Positions 32,586 through 42,936 of a stretch of 64,000 nt of DNA are shown here, piece after piece. The translations under genes and the position numbers were made by a program. How positions within the stretch are numbered: the stretch's first letter is position 1; each line of letters begins with the position of its first letter. Location of the stretch: contig NZ_JARHYI010000143.1 of NCBI RefSeq assembly GCF_029258575.1, forward strand, positions 1-64,000, read 5' to 3'. Below the pieces are notes generated by a model. The model saw only the letters and a program-made list of their open reading frames with translations, was not told the origin of the DNA and ran no database searches. This DNA is from Brachyspira sp. (GTDB lineage: Bacteria; Spirochaetota; Brachyspiria; Brachyspirales; Brachyspiraceae).

Positions 32586-33812
32586 TTATTCTAATATTTT
32601 TGTTACAACACCGTTACCTACTGTTTTACCACCTTCACGAATAGCGAATCTTTGTTTTTCTTCCATAGCGATTGGAGTGATAAGCTCAATAGTTAAGTTA
32701 GCATTGTCGCCAGGCATAATCATCTGTGCACCTTCTGCTAAATTGATTACTCCTGTTACATCTGTTGTTCTGAAGTACATTTGTGGTCTGTAACCAGTTA
32801 CGAAACCACTATGTCTTCCGCCTTCTTCTTTCTTTAAGATATAAACTTCTGCTTCAAATTTTTTATGAGGTGTGATAGTACCTGGTTTAGCTAATACTTG
32901 TCCTCTTTCTACTGCTTTACGTTCAATACCTCTTAAAAGACATCCTACATTATAACCAGCCATACCAACAACTTCTTTCTTGAACATTTCTACACCAGTA
33001 CAAGTTGTTTTTTGAGTATCTCTAATACCAACGATTTCAACTTCATTACCTTTCTCGATTTTACCTCTTTCAATTCTTCCAGTAACAACTGTACCTCTCC
33101 CAGGAATTGAGTATACATCTTCGATTGACATTAAGAAGTCTTTATCTACTTCACGAACTGGATCTGGAATATATGTATCTAATGCATTTAAAAGATCTAA
33201 TATACATTTACAATCAGGATCAGTTCTAGGATCTTTTCCTGCTTCAATAGCTTGAATAGCTTTGATTGCAGAACCTCTAATAATAGGAGTTTTAGAACCA
33301 TCGAAACCATAGTGATCTAATACATCTATTACTTCTGCTTCTACTATTTCAGCCATTTCTGGGTCATCTAATTTATCACATTTATTTAAGAATACAACGA
33401 TATAATTTACACCTACCTGTCTAGAAAGAAGTACGTGCTCTTTTGTTTGAGGCATTACACCGTCTTCTGCTGATACTACAAGAATAGCACCGTCCATCTG
33501 AGCAGCACCAGTAATCATGTTTTTAATGTAGTCAGCGTGACCTGGACAGTCTACGTGAGCATAGTGTCTGTTATCAGATTCATATTCAACATGTGAAGTT
33601 GCAATTGTCAAAATTTTTGTTGGGTCTCTTCTTCCCTGACTTTCAGAAGCTTTTGCTACTGAGTCATAAGCTACTCTCTGTACTGTTTCTGGGAACATTG
33701 CAGATGATACTGCTGTTATTGATGATGTTAATGTTGTTTTACCATGGTCAACGTGTCCAATAGTACCAACGTTTACGTGTGTCTTTTTACCTTCGTAAGT
33801 TCCTTTAGCCAT
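32586..33812 (-). CDS. tuf: Elongation factor Tu
   Basis: [22 protein letters not shown]. Confidence 0.98.
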   Translation of the reverse strand: MAKGTYEGKKTHVNVGTIGHVDHGKTTLTSSITAVSSAMFPETVQRVAYDSVAKASESQGRRDPTKILTIATSHVEYESDNRHYAHVDCPGHADYIKNMITGAAQMDGAILVVSAEDGVMPQTKEHVLLSRQVGVNYIVVFLNKCDKLDDPEMAEIVEAEVIDVLDHYGFDGSKTPIIRGSAIKAIQAIEAGKDPRTDPDCKCILDLLNALDTYIPDPVREVDKDFLMSIEDVYSIPGRGTVVTGRIERGKIEKGNEVEIVGIRDTQKTTCTGVEMFKKEVVGMAGYNVGCLLRGIERKAVERGQVLAKPGTITPHKKFEAEVYILKKEEGGRHSGFVTGYRPQMYFRTTDVTGVINLAEGAQMIMPGDNANLTIELITPIAMEEKQRFAIREGGKTVGNGVVTKILE

Positions 33813-33880
33813 TTTAATCCTCCAATTATTTATACTTTAGGAATTTATTTTTATATTTAATTTGTAACATTTTTAGTTAC

Positions 33881-35962
33881 TCACTTGCTATTACCCATTC
33901 TAGCACCTATTATCTCTTCTGCCACATTTTTAGGTACTTCTTCATAATGTGAGAACTGCATTGTATAGCTAGCTCTACCTTGAGATACATTTCTAATACT
34001 TGTTGTATATCCGAACATCTCAGCAAGAGGTACTGTAGCATTGATAGATTTATAACCAGACTTATCTGTAAATCCGTGAACCTGCCCTCTTCTTGAAGCT
34101 AAATCTCCTATTATATCACCCATATAATCTTCAGGAGTTACAACCTCTACTGTCATCATAGGTTCTAAAAGATAAGGATCTGCTTTTTTACATCCATCTT
34201 TAAATCCCATTGAAGCAGCAATTTTGAATGCCATTTCTGATGAATCTACTGGGTGGAATGATCCATCAAATGCTGATACTATAACATCAAGCATAGGATA
34301 GTTAGCAAGAACACCTGTATTCATAGACTCTACACAGCCTTTTTCTACAGCTGGTATATATTCTCTTGGAACTGCCCCTCCAACGATTTCATTATTAAAT
34401 TTAAATCCAGCATTAGGTTCATTTGGTCCTATTCTCAACCATACATCTCCATACTGACCTTTACCACCTGACTGACGAACGAATTTACCTTGAACTTCAA
34501 CTGTTTTCTTAATACCTTCTCTATAAGATACTTGAGGGCGTCCTACATTTGCCTCAACCTTATATTCCCTTTTCATTCTGTCACAGATGATTTCTAAGTG
34601 AAGTTCACCCATACCAGCAATGATTGTCTGACCTGTTTCCTCATCGAAGCTAACTCTAAATGTTGGATCTTCCTCTGCAAGTCTTGATAAAGCTACTGAC
34701 ATTTTATCTCTGTCGCCTTTTGTTTTAGGCTCTATAGCAACATTTATTACAGGCTCTGGAAAATTAATTGCTTCTAGTATTATAGGAGCATTCTCAGGAC
34801 ATAATGTATCACCTGTTGTAGTATCTTTAAGTCCTACAGCTGCCGCTATATCTCCAGAGTATACTTGATCAATTTCTTCTCTCTTATTGGCATGCATTTG
34901 AAGTATTCTTCCGATACGCTCTCTTTTTCCTTTTGTAGCATTGTATACATAAGAACCAGATTCTAATATACCTGAATAAACTCTTAAAAACGCTATCTTT
35001 CCAACATGAGGATCAGTCATTATTTTAAATGCTAATGCACTGAATTTCTCATCATCAGCTATTTTTCTTTTTATAACATTACCATCTAAATCAGTACCTT
35101 CTACTTCAGGCTTATCTATAGGAGATGGTAAATAATCAACTATTCCATTTATTAATACTTGAATACCTTTATTTTTGAATGCTGTACCGCAGAACATCGG
35201 GAAGAAATCTGCTGTTAATGTAGCTGTTCTTATAAGTCTTTTTATAGTAGCAACATCTATTTCCTCGCCTTCAAAAAACTTATTCATAGCATCATCGTCA
35301 TACTCAACAATTGCTTCTAATAAAGAATTTCTATATTCTTCTGCTTTCTCTTTTAATTCAGGTCTGATTTCTCTCTCTTCTATTTTCATACCGTCTTCAG
35401 AAACCCAAATTATTTCTTTCATGTTTACTAAATCAACAACACCTTCGAAACCACTTTCTGCACCTATAGGTATAACAACTGGGTGACTATTAGCCTTTAA
35501 TCTATCTCTAGTCTGTTCTAAAACAGCATAGAAATTAGCACCTATTCTGTCCATTTTATTAACAAAAATAGCTCTAGGAATTTTATAATTACTAGCCTGT
35601 CTCCATACTGTTTCACTTTGAGGCTGAACACCTCCAACTGAACAGAAAACTCCTACTGCACTATCTAATACCCTTAAAGATCTTTCTACCTCTGCAGTAA
35701 AATCAACGTGTCCAGGAGTATCTATCAAATTAATTCTATTTCCATCCCAAAAACAAGTAGTTGCAGCTGAAGTAATAGTAATACCTCTTTCCCTCTCCTG
35801 TTCCATCCAGTCCATCTCTGCTGCACCTTCATGAACCTCACCTAATCTATGAGTTTTACCTGTAAAGAATAATATACGCTCACTTAAAGTAGTTTTACCA
35901 GCATCGATGTGAGCCATAATACCAATATTACGTGTATTTTCTAATGAAATTTGACGTGCCAC
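33881..35962 (-). CDS. fusA: Elongation factor G
   Basis: [23 protein letters not shown], full 693 aa. Confidence 0.98.
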   Translation of the reverse strand: MARQISLENTRNIGIMAHIDAGKTTLSERILFFTGKTHRLGEVHEGAAEMDWMEQERERGITITSAATTCFWDGNRINLIDTPGHVDFTAEVERSLRVLDSAVGVFCSVGGVQPQSETVWRQASNYKIPRAIFVNKMDRIGANFYAVLEQTRDRLKANSHPVVIPIGAESGFEGVVDLVNMKEIIWVSEDGMKIEEREIRPELKEKAEEYRNSLLEAIVEYDDDAMNKFFEGEEIDVATIKRLIRTATLTADFFPMFCGTAFKNKGIQVLINGIVDYLPSPIDKPEVEGTDLDGNVIKRKIADDEKFSALAFKIMTDPHVGKIAFLRVYSGILESGSYVYNATKGKRERIGRILQMHANKREEIDQVYSGDIAAAVGLKDTTTGDTLCPENAPIILEAINFPEPVINVAIEPKTKGDRDKMSVALSRLAEEDPTFRVSFDEETGQTIIAGMGELHLEIICDRMKREYKVEANVGRPQVSYREGIKKTVEVQGKFVRQSGGKGQYGDVWLRIGPNEPNAGFKFNNEIVGGAVPREYIPAVEKGCVESMNTGVLANYPMLDVIVSAFDGSFHPVDSSEMAFKIAASMGFKDGCKKADPYLLEPMMTVEVVTPEDYMGDIIGDLASRRGQVHGFTDKSGYKSINATVPLAEMFGYTTSIRNVSQGRASYTMQFSHYEEVPKNVAEEIIGARMGNSK

Positions 35963-35982
35963 TTAAAATCTCTCCTTAAATA

Positions 35983-36453
35983 TTACCACCTAAAGTGTGC
36001 AAATGCTTTGTTACCTTCAGCCATTCTATGAACTGTATCTCTCTTAGCAACAGCCTGACCTTTTCCATCTATAGCGTCCACTATTTCATTTGATAAACGT
36101 TCTATCATACTTCTTCCGCCTCTTTTTCTTGAAGCATCTATAAGCCATGTAAATGCTAAAGAATTCTGTCTGTCTGGTCTTACATCAACAGGAACCTGAT
36201 ATGTAGAACCTCCAACTCTTCTTGATTTTACTTCTACACGAGGCTTGATATTCCCTATTGCTTCATCAAAAGCCTCTAATCCATCTTTACCTGTTTTTTC
36301 TTTAACTAAATCCATAGCCTTATAAAATATATTTTCAGCCTTACTCTTTTTACCATCATACATTAGCTTGTTTATAAACTTACTAATAACAACACTTCCG
36401 TAAATAGGATCAGCATCTATTTTTCTAGTTTGTGCTCTTCTTCTTCTAGCCAT
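35983..36453 (-). CDS. rpsG: 30S ribosomal protein S7
   Basis: [34 protein letters not shown]. Confidence 0.97.
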   Translation of the reverse strand: MARRRRAQTRKIDADPIYGSVVISKFINKLMYDGKKSKAENIFYKAMDLVKEKTGKDGLEAFDEAIGNIKPRVEVKSRRVGGSTYQVPVDVRPDRQNSLAFTWLIDASRKRGGRSMIERLSNEIVDAIDGKGQAVAKRDTVHRMAEGNKAFAHFRW

Positions 36454-36467
36454 ATTAATTCACTCCA

Positions 36468-36842
36468 TTAAGCCTTTGGTTTCTTAGTACCATACTTACT
36501 TCTAGCTTTCATTCTCTTTTCTACACCTGTAGCTTCACGACTTCCGCGAACTATGTGATAACGACAACCTGGCAAGTCTTTAACACGACCACCTCTTATA
36601 AGCACACGGTTATGCTCTTGCAATGTATGGTCTATACCAGGAATATAAGCTGTTACTTCCATGCCATTTGTTACTCTTACACGGGCAATTTTACGCATAG
36701 CTGAGTTAGGTTTTTTAGGTGTAGTTGTTGTTACACGAGTACATACCCCTTCTCTTTGCGGACATTTCATTAATGCAGGCGATTTTGTTTTATTTATTAT
36801 ACGCTTGCGACCTTTTCTTACTAATTGATTAATTGTAGGCAT
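36468..36842 (-). CDS. rpsL: 30S ribosomal protein S12
   Basis: [35 protein letters not shown]; start moved to MPTINQ from track start 36890. Confidence 0.97.
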   Translation of the reverse strand: MPTINQLVRKGRKRIINKTKSPALMKCPQREGVCTRVTTTTPKKPNSAMRKIARVRVTNGMEVTAYIPGIDHTLQEHNRVLIRGGRVKDLPGCRYHIVRGSREATGVEKRMKARSKYGTKKPKA

Positions 36843-37037
36843 AAAATACAAAACCTCTAATTCTTTATTTTTTTTTACAAGCCAATACATTAAAAATGCA
36901 TGACACTATTAAACATATTTTTTAATAAAACTTCAAACACGAAACAGTATTTAAAACTGAGCAATTATAGTATTAAAACTTAATCATAGTGAGAAAAACA
37001 TACTATACGCTTTAATCGCTTTTATGAAAGTGAGAGC

Positions 37038-37066
37038 ATTATAAAGCAACAAAACAAAAAAATCAA
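37038..37066 (-). promoter_or_regulatory. Sigma70-type promoter for the str/S10 superoperon
   Basis: On minus: TTGATT-17 nt-TATAAT, about 195 nt upstream of rpsL ATG. Confidence 0.65.
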
Positions 37067-37305
37067 TACTATCTAATACTTTTTTTACTATTTTTTATAA
37101 TTTTAATTAATATTTTCTTATATTAGTTAAAATAAATACCGATATTCCTTCTTCATCTAAACAAAGATTGTAAATTATATTTAATAATAAAAAATATACA
37201 AATACAACTTATAAACAAAATTAATTCTAAATCAAATATTGCAAAAAAATCATATTTACATCATAATTACTGTTAATGATATTTTAAATTTATACGGATA
37301 ATTTT

Positions 37306-37974
37306 ATGGATAATTCTAAAGAAATAAAAGACATAATAGAAAAATTAAAATTTGATGATAAAGGACTAATACCTGCTATAGTTATAGATTATTATACAAA
37401 AGAAGTTTTAACCTTAGCATATATGAATAAAGAAAGTCTTGAAATAAGCATAAGAGAAGAAAAAACTTGTTTCTACAGCAGAAGTAGACAGGAACTATGG
37501 AGAAAAGGAGAAACATCTGGAAATTATCAGCATATACAATCTATAAAAAGCGACTGTGATAATGATGCTTTAATCGTTGAAGTGATAAAAGATGGTTATG
37601 CTTGCCATACTGGAAAAGAATCATGTTTCTTTAATGAAGTATATTCAAAAGAAAATTATAAAGATTTTTCTATTGATAAATTATATGAACTCATAAGGGG
37701 AAGAAAAATTAATCAAACAGAAGGCTCTTATACAACATATTTATTCAATAGCGGAATAGATAAGATATTAAAAAAAGTTGGAGAAGAATGTACCGAAGTT
37801 ATAATAGGCGCCAAAAACGAAAGCAACAAAGAAACTATATACGAATTATCCGATTTGCTTTATCATAGTTTAGTTCTGATGGTAGAAAAAGGAATAACTA
37901 TTAACGATATAAAAAACGAACTCGCTGGAAGATCCATAATAGATAAAAAAGAAAAGCAAAAAAGTATGAAATAA
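37306..37974 (+). CDS. hisIE: Bifunctional phosphoribosyl-AMP cyclohydrolase / phosphoribosyl-ATP pyrophosphatase
   Basis: AYMNKESLE, SRSRQELWRKGETSGN, DCDNDALI; C-terminal GEECTEVIIGAKN. Confidence 0.93.
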   Translation: MDNSKEIKDIIEKLKFDDKGLIPAIVIDYYTKEVLTLAYMNKESLEISIREEKTCFYSRSRQELWRKGETSGNYQHIQSIKSDCDNDALIVEVIKDGYACHTGKESCFFNEVYSKENYKDFSIDKLYELIRGRKINQTEGSYTTYLFNSGIDKILKKVGEECTEVIIGAKNESNKETIYELSDLLYHSLVLMVEKGITINDIKNELAGRSIIDKKEKQKSMK

Positions 37975-38018
37975 TTAATTAAAAAATATATTATCTAAAA
38001 AACAAAGTTATGTATCAC

Positions 38019-38054
38019 AACATTATATATCAAATTTAATTGATATTTAATGTT
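38019..38054 (+). terminator. Hairpin downstream of hisIE
   Basis: AACATTATATATCAA-ATTTAA-TTGATATTTAATGTT, 14/15 paired. Confidence 0.45.
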
Positions 38055-38267
38055 TTATATACATTCAAAATATCAAATATCAGATAAAAATAATTCCATT
38101 TTTTTAATGATTAATTAAAAAATCTATAAAAATTGAAATAAATTTATAATTTTTATTAAAAAAACGCAAAAAAATGCAAAAAAAATTGTATTTAAAATTG
38201 TAATTTTTACATTAATGGTATTCTGTATAAATGTTATAAAAAATAAGTTACTTTATGGATATATGCT

Positions 38268-38810
38268 ATGAAAACACTATCTATTATTTCAATTATATTG
38301 ATTCTATTTATAACTTCATGCACTAAAGATTATGGGGTAAAAATTACTAAACCTGGAGCAGATTTGATACTTTCAAAAATGCAAAGCGGAAATTGGTCTG
38401 GTGTTAATGTAAATGGAGATAAACTTACTATTGGAGGAAGCAGTCAAAACACTGGAAATTATACTTTTGATGTACCTGTATTGGGATTGGGCGGTATTTA
38501 CAAAAATGATAATGGAAACGGATACATAATGACAGCTCCTACAGGAAACGGACTTTATGTAGTAGAAATAAATGAAGATGCTAAAAAAGCAGTAGATGCT
38601 ATACTTGATGTTTTGGATGATGAAGGAGGAGAGGCTGTTATTGGTAATCTTTTAGATACTATTATTAATAACGGAGGAAACGGCAATATAGATTTAAATC
38701 CTGATAAAATTCTTGAAGGAACTAATTTGCCTCCTGAAAAAAGAAAAGAAATTGAAAATATATTAGCAAATTCTAATGGTGGTTTTTCTAAAGGCGAAAC
38801 CATTAAATAA
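38268..38810 (+). CDS. Putative lipoprotein
   Basis: Signal with lipobox ITSC. Confidence 0.65.
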   Translation: MKTLSIISIILILFITSCTKDYGVKITKPGADLILSKMQSGNWSGVNVNGDKLTIGGSSQNTGNYTFDVPVLGLGGIYKNDNGNGYIMTAPTGNGLYVVEINEDAKKAVDAILDVLDDEGGEAVIGNLLDTIINNGGNGNIDLNPDKILEGTNLPPEKRKEIENILANSNGGFSKGETIK

Positions 38811-38826
38811 ATATTGAGTTCTTATT

Positions 38827-39738
38827 ATGAGAAAAGTTTTTATATTATTATCTATTTTGTTTTGTTTTAATTTTTATGCTTTTTCTAAAGGTCTTCCTCT
38901 TTCAACAGAGGTAACAGGAGATGATTATAGTTGGATAAAAGGAAGACAGATGATTAGCATAAACCTAAATCCTGGTGGTGCTATATTTTATCCATTACTA
39001 TTTAATACTGCTGCTAATAATGCTGTAAATTTAACATCACTTATTGGAGTGAATTTAGGAGATATTAATAAATATTTCGATTATGCAGATGCTAAAGGTT
39101 CAGCTTGGTATATACCTTCTATAGCATATTCATTATTTGTGCATAAACAGATAGCAATAGAGGTAGGTATAGGGGTTTATTCAAGTACATATAATTTAAC
39201 TATTTCGAAAGAGAATGCAGGAAAATTATTAGAAGCTTTAGGACAGCCTGATTATGGTTCTGTTATAGCAACAGATACTACTTTTAATGCTTCTTTTATG
39301 TTTATGCCATCAACTTTCGGAGTAAAATTTTACGGACCTAAAAGACAATTTTATAATGCATTTCGTTTCGGTATAGATGCATTTTTCTATACAGTTTCTA
39401 CAGAAAACGGACTTACAGGTATAAAAACAGATCATACAATATATGACGCTGCCTTATATGTTTCTTATGAAATAGGATGGAATATAGAATTATTCCCTAC
39501 AAAAGAATGGAAAGTAAAACCAACTATAGATATAGCATTACTTGAAATAGGATATTATGTAAGACCTTGGGCTGAAAATGTATATAATACTGTTACTGGA
39601 GGAGTTACTTCATTAACTTCAGGATTTTCGGCTTTTAATATACCTGCTTGGAATAGCTTACCTGGTTGGACAAGAAATATAGCTTTAAATGTGAGGTTTG
39701 CATTATTTCCTAGAATAGGATTTAGTTTAAGATTTTAA
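38827..39738 (+). CDS. Putative outer-membrane beta-barrel protein
   Basis: Signal peptide; alternating strands; C-terminal FPRIGFSLRF. Confidence 0.65.
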   Translation: MRKVFILLSILFCFNFYAFSKGLPLSTEVTGDDYSWIKGRQMISINLNPGGAIFYPLLFNTAANNAVNLTSLIGVNLGDINKYFDYADAKGSAWYIPSIAYSLFVHKQIAIEVGIGVYSSTYNLTISKENAGKLLEALGQPDYGSVIATDTTFNASFMFMPSTFGVKFYGPKRQFYNAFRFGIDAFFYTVSTENGLTGIKTDHTIYDAALYVSYEIGWNIELFPTKEWKVKPTIDIALLEIGYYVRPWAENVYNTVTGGVTSLTSGFSAFNIPAWNSLPGWTRNIALNVRFALFPRIGFSLRF

Positions 39739-39750
39739 TGGATTTGTATT

Positions 39751-40461
39751 ATGAATATAAAGAAAATAATTATTTTTATATCTTTAATAGTTTTTATATC
39801 AAGTATTGAAGTTAATGCTCAAGATTATTTAAAACATTCTTTAGGTGTAGATTTTGGAACTACTTTATTTTCTATGGGTACAATACCTATTATAACAGAT
39901 TTAGTTTTTAAGCCTAAAGAAGGTGCTAATGGAAAAGTTTATGACGGTAAATTTGGAATCAGACTATCATATAACTATACATATCTTCCAAAGCAATCCC
40001 TTGATGTAACTTTAGGATTCTATGCTTTTGATACACATCATGGAACATCAGGAAAACCTATTACTGATAATTCAGGAAATATCATAAACTCCCCAACTTT
40101 AACTAAATTCTATGATGGAAGTACAATAGCTATACCTGCTTCAATAGGAGTAAGATTTTATTTCAATAAAGATAATACAGCAAGTGGATTCTTTTTACTT
40201 CCTAAAGTAGGCATGACAACATTTATAGTAAATGGTAAAGAATTGAGAGATGATGGAAGTATAAGATATAAAACAACATCTGTTTTTGACTTTTATATAT
40301 CTGGAGAAATGGGATTTAGAATAGATCTATTTGCTAAAATTGGTTCTGATTGGGAAGTACGTCCTTTTATAGATATATCTTTACTTGATTTAGGATATTC
40401 ATTTACTCCGGGTATTAGAATCATACCTCTTCCAAGATTGGCTATAGGTATATTATTTTAA
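39751..40461 (+). CDS. Putative outer-membrane beta-barrel protein
   Basis: Signal peptide; C-terminal LPRLAIGILF resembles preceding gene. Confidence 0.65.
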   Translation: MNIKKIIIFISLIVFISSIEVNAQDYLKHSLGVDFGTTLFSMGTIPIITDLVFKPKEGANGKVYDGKFGIRLSYNYTYLPKQSLDVTLGFYAFDTHHGTSGKPITDNSGNIINSPTLTKFYDGSTIAIPASIGVRFYFNKDNTASGFFLLPKVGMTTFIVNGKELRDDGSIRYKTTSVFDFYISGEMGFRIDLFAKIGSDWEVRPFIDISLLDLGYSFTPGIRIIPLPRLAIGILF

Positions 40462-40464
40462 TAA

Positions 40465-41172
40465 TTGATAATGTTTTATAAGGTTTTTATCATGAAAAGA
40501 ATTTTATTAAAAAGAATTTTATTATTAATAATAATGACTTGCTTTATGAGTTCATCTTTATTTCCAATAATTGAATCATTTTATATAGCACCAAAAATCG
40601 TATATAATTTTAATGATTCAGGTATTAATAATGATAAAGGAAAGCGTATAATAAATAATTATCTTGGAGCAGGTTTTTCTACAGGTTTTGACTTTTACAA
40701 ATATCAAAGAAGTTTACCTTTAAGATTAGAATTAGAATACACTTTCAAAGATGGTATGACAGGAAATTATTATGCAGGAAATATAGTAAAGCAATCTCAG
40801 CATTCTATATTAGCTGCTGCATATTATAGCATTCATATATTTCATATCAAAAAAAGCGAATTGAGAACTATCACAGCTGAAGAAATATATAGAAGAACTC
40901 CAATAATGTCTTTGTATTTAGGTATGCTTATGGGCACCAAGATAAATGCTAATACTTATGATAGATGGTTTGAAGACAGCGGTAAAGTAAAAACTACGGT
41001 AACTATACCAAAGCCTGCATTTGCAATAGGAGGTGCTGTGGGATTTGATATATATGTTGCAAGTTTTCTTAATTTAGATATAGGCTACAGAATATTGTAT
41101 GGTTTGGATAATGTACTATCGCATGAATTTGCCATAGCAGCAAGATTCCCTATACCAGATCTTAGGAAGTGA
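40465..41172 (+). CDS. Outer-membrane protein, paralogue of 41448..42086
   Basis: FYIAPKI..GAGFSTGFDFYKYQRSLPLRLELEYTF shared pattern; start probably MKRILLK (about 40492). Confidence 0.65.
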   Translation: MIMFYKVFIMKRILLKRILLLIIMTCFMSSSLFPIIESFYIAPKIVYNFNDSGINNDKGKRIINNYLGAGFSTGFDFYKYQRSLPLRLELEYTFKDGMTGNYYAGNIVKQSQHSILAAAYYSIHIFHIKKSELRTITAEEIYRRTPIMSLYLGMLMGTKINANTYDRWFEDSGKVKTTVTIPKPAFAIGGAVGFDIYVASFLNLDIGYRILYGLDNVLSHEFAIAARFPIPDLRK

Positions 41173-41435
41173 TAATTATGAAAAAAATATTTTTATTATT
41201 GTTGTTATCAATAACATTATTTACTTCATGCAAAACAGGAACTTTAGTTATAGTGCCTATACCAAATATTGAAATGACTGTATATCCGCCTCAAACTAAT
41301 TTAGAAAGAACAAGCAGTTATAATTTTAATATTTATACTAATAGATTAAGGATAAATAATTTTTATAATAGCAGTATTTTATTTATTAATAATACTAATA
41401 ATTTATTTAAAAATAATTTTGTTTACTTAAAATAA
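41169..41435 (+). CDS. Small putative lipoprotein
   Basis: LFTSC lipobox; 88 aa. Confidence 0.55.
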   Translation: MIIMKKIFLLLLLSITLFTSCKTGTLVIVPIPNIEMTVYPPQTNLERTSSYNFNIYTNRLRINNFYNSSILFINNTNNLFKNNFVYLK

Positions 41436-41447
41436 AAGGGTTGTTAT

Positions 41448-42086
41448 ATGAAACGATTAGTAATTATATTATTATTTTTTATTGTTGCCTTTTCAAATAA
41501 AAATTTATTTTCAGCAACTTTTTCAGGTGTTTATATAGCTCCCAAAATAAACTTTAAACTTGAGGCTTTAAATAAAACTAATAGATTAGAATTAGGAAAA
41601 CTTCCTTTTCGTGAAAAAAATAATTATGTAGGAGGAGGTTTTGCTGTAGGATATGATTTATTTAGAAAAACTAGATTAATACCTTTAAGATTCGATATAG
41701 AATATATGTTTCAGGGAGTAATTAATAAAAAAGAAACTTGGATGCAAAGTATAATGGGAAGTATTTATTATGATATAAATATATTTTTCTTAAAAAATAG
41801 TGAATTAGATACTGTTACTTCAAGAGTACTTTATAGCAGAACACCGCTTATGAATATTTATATAGGTTTATCTTTTGGAAATAGATTATATCAAATAGTT
41901 CATCATTATGATAATTTAGGAAAAGCACTTATTACTAGAAGTTCTTTTGCATTTGGTATAAATGCTGGTTTAACATATAATGTACTTGATTGGCTGGCTA
42001 TAGATTTAGGCTATAGATATATATTAGGTTTTGGATTTTTCGATGCTCATGAGGTGCTTCTCGGAGCTAGATTTACTATAAGATAA
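41448..42086 (+). CDS. Outer-membrane protein, paralogue of 40465..41172
   Basis: VYIAPKI..GGGFAVGYDLFRKTRLIPLRFDIEYMF; AIDLGYRYILG. Confidence 0.65.
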   Translation: MKRLVIILLFFIVAFSNKNLFSATFSGVYIAPKINFKLEALNKTNRLELGKLPFREKNNYVGGGFAVGYDLFRKTRLIPLRFDIEYMFQGVINKKETWMQSIMGSIYYDINIFFLKNSELDTVTSRVLYSRTPLMNIYIGLSFGNRLYQIVHHYDNLGKALITRSSFAFGINAGLTYNVLDWLAIDLGYRYILGFGFFDAHEVLLGARFTIR

Positions 42087-42110
42087 AAATTATATTTAAG
42101 AAGTTGAATT

Positions 42111-42788
42111 ATGAAAAACAAAATTTTTACTTTAATTTTTTTATCAGTTTCCATTATATTTTCAGTATCATGCTCTACTAATGATAAACATGTTATTGTA
42201 TTAGCATTAAGCAAGCAATTACATGCAGTACTTTATAATGATAATAGTGAATCTATAAAAACTGCATCAAAAACATATACTCAAAAGAATGAAATAAAAA
42301 CTATTACTAATCCTGTAAATACTAAAGTAGAAGAATATAAAAAAATAGAAACGATAGATAAAAAAGAAGAAGTCAAAATAGTGATAAATAATGATAAAAA
42401 TGAAGTATTAATCACTGCTAATATTATAAGTTTTGATTTTGATTCTTATGAATTAAAAAAAGAATATGATAATGGTATAAATGAAATTTATAAATATTTG
42501 AAAGAAAATAGAGATATTAATCTTATAATAGAAGGTCATAGCGACAATAGAGGAGATTCTAATTATAATATATATTTATCAGAAAACAGAGCCAAAGCTA
42601 TATATAATAAATTAATAGATAAAGGTATAGATAAAACAAGACTTAGATATATAGGATACGGCTCTACTCATTCATCTGAATATAATGTTAAAGATAGAAA
42701 ATGCCAATTTGTTATAATTAATGATTCTAATGAAGAAAGTAAATATAAAAAAGAAAATGAAACAGATATTATAAAATTAAAAAATTAA
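42111..42788 (+). CDS. OmpA-family lipoprotein
   Basis: Lipobox VSC; C-terminal IEGHSDNRGDSNYNIYLSENRAKAIYNKLI. Confidence 0.85.
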   Translation: MKNKIFTLIFLSVSIIFSVSCSTNDKHVIVLALSKQLHAVLYNDNSESIKTASKTYTQKNEIKTITNPVNTKVEEYKKIETIDKKEEVKIVINNDKNEVLITANIISFDFDSYELKKEYDNGINEIYKYLKENRDINLIIEGHSDNRGDSNYNIYLSENRAKAIYNKLIDKGIDKTRLRYIGYGSTHSSEYNVKDRKCQFVIINDSNEESKYKKENETDIIKLKN

Positions 42789-42936
42789 AAAATTAAAAAA
42801 AATCTTATTTGTATTTATTTAAGTAATTTATCAATTTACTAATAAAAAATCATAATTTTAAAATAATTCTGGCTTAAATCATAAAAAAAATTTGTTTAAC
42901 TAATGCATATAAACATTGATATAATGGAGTTTTTAT

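Noticed and set aside
42780-42840. aaattaaaaaattaaaaaa run after the OmpA-like gene
   Set aside because: Simple AT-rich low complexity; no discernible structure
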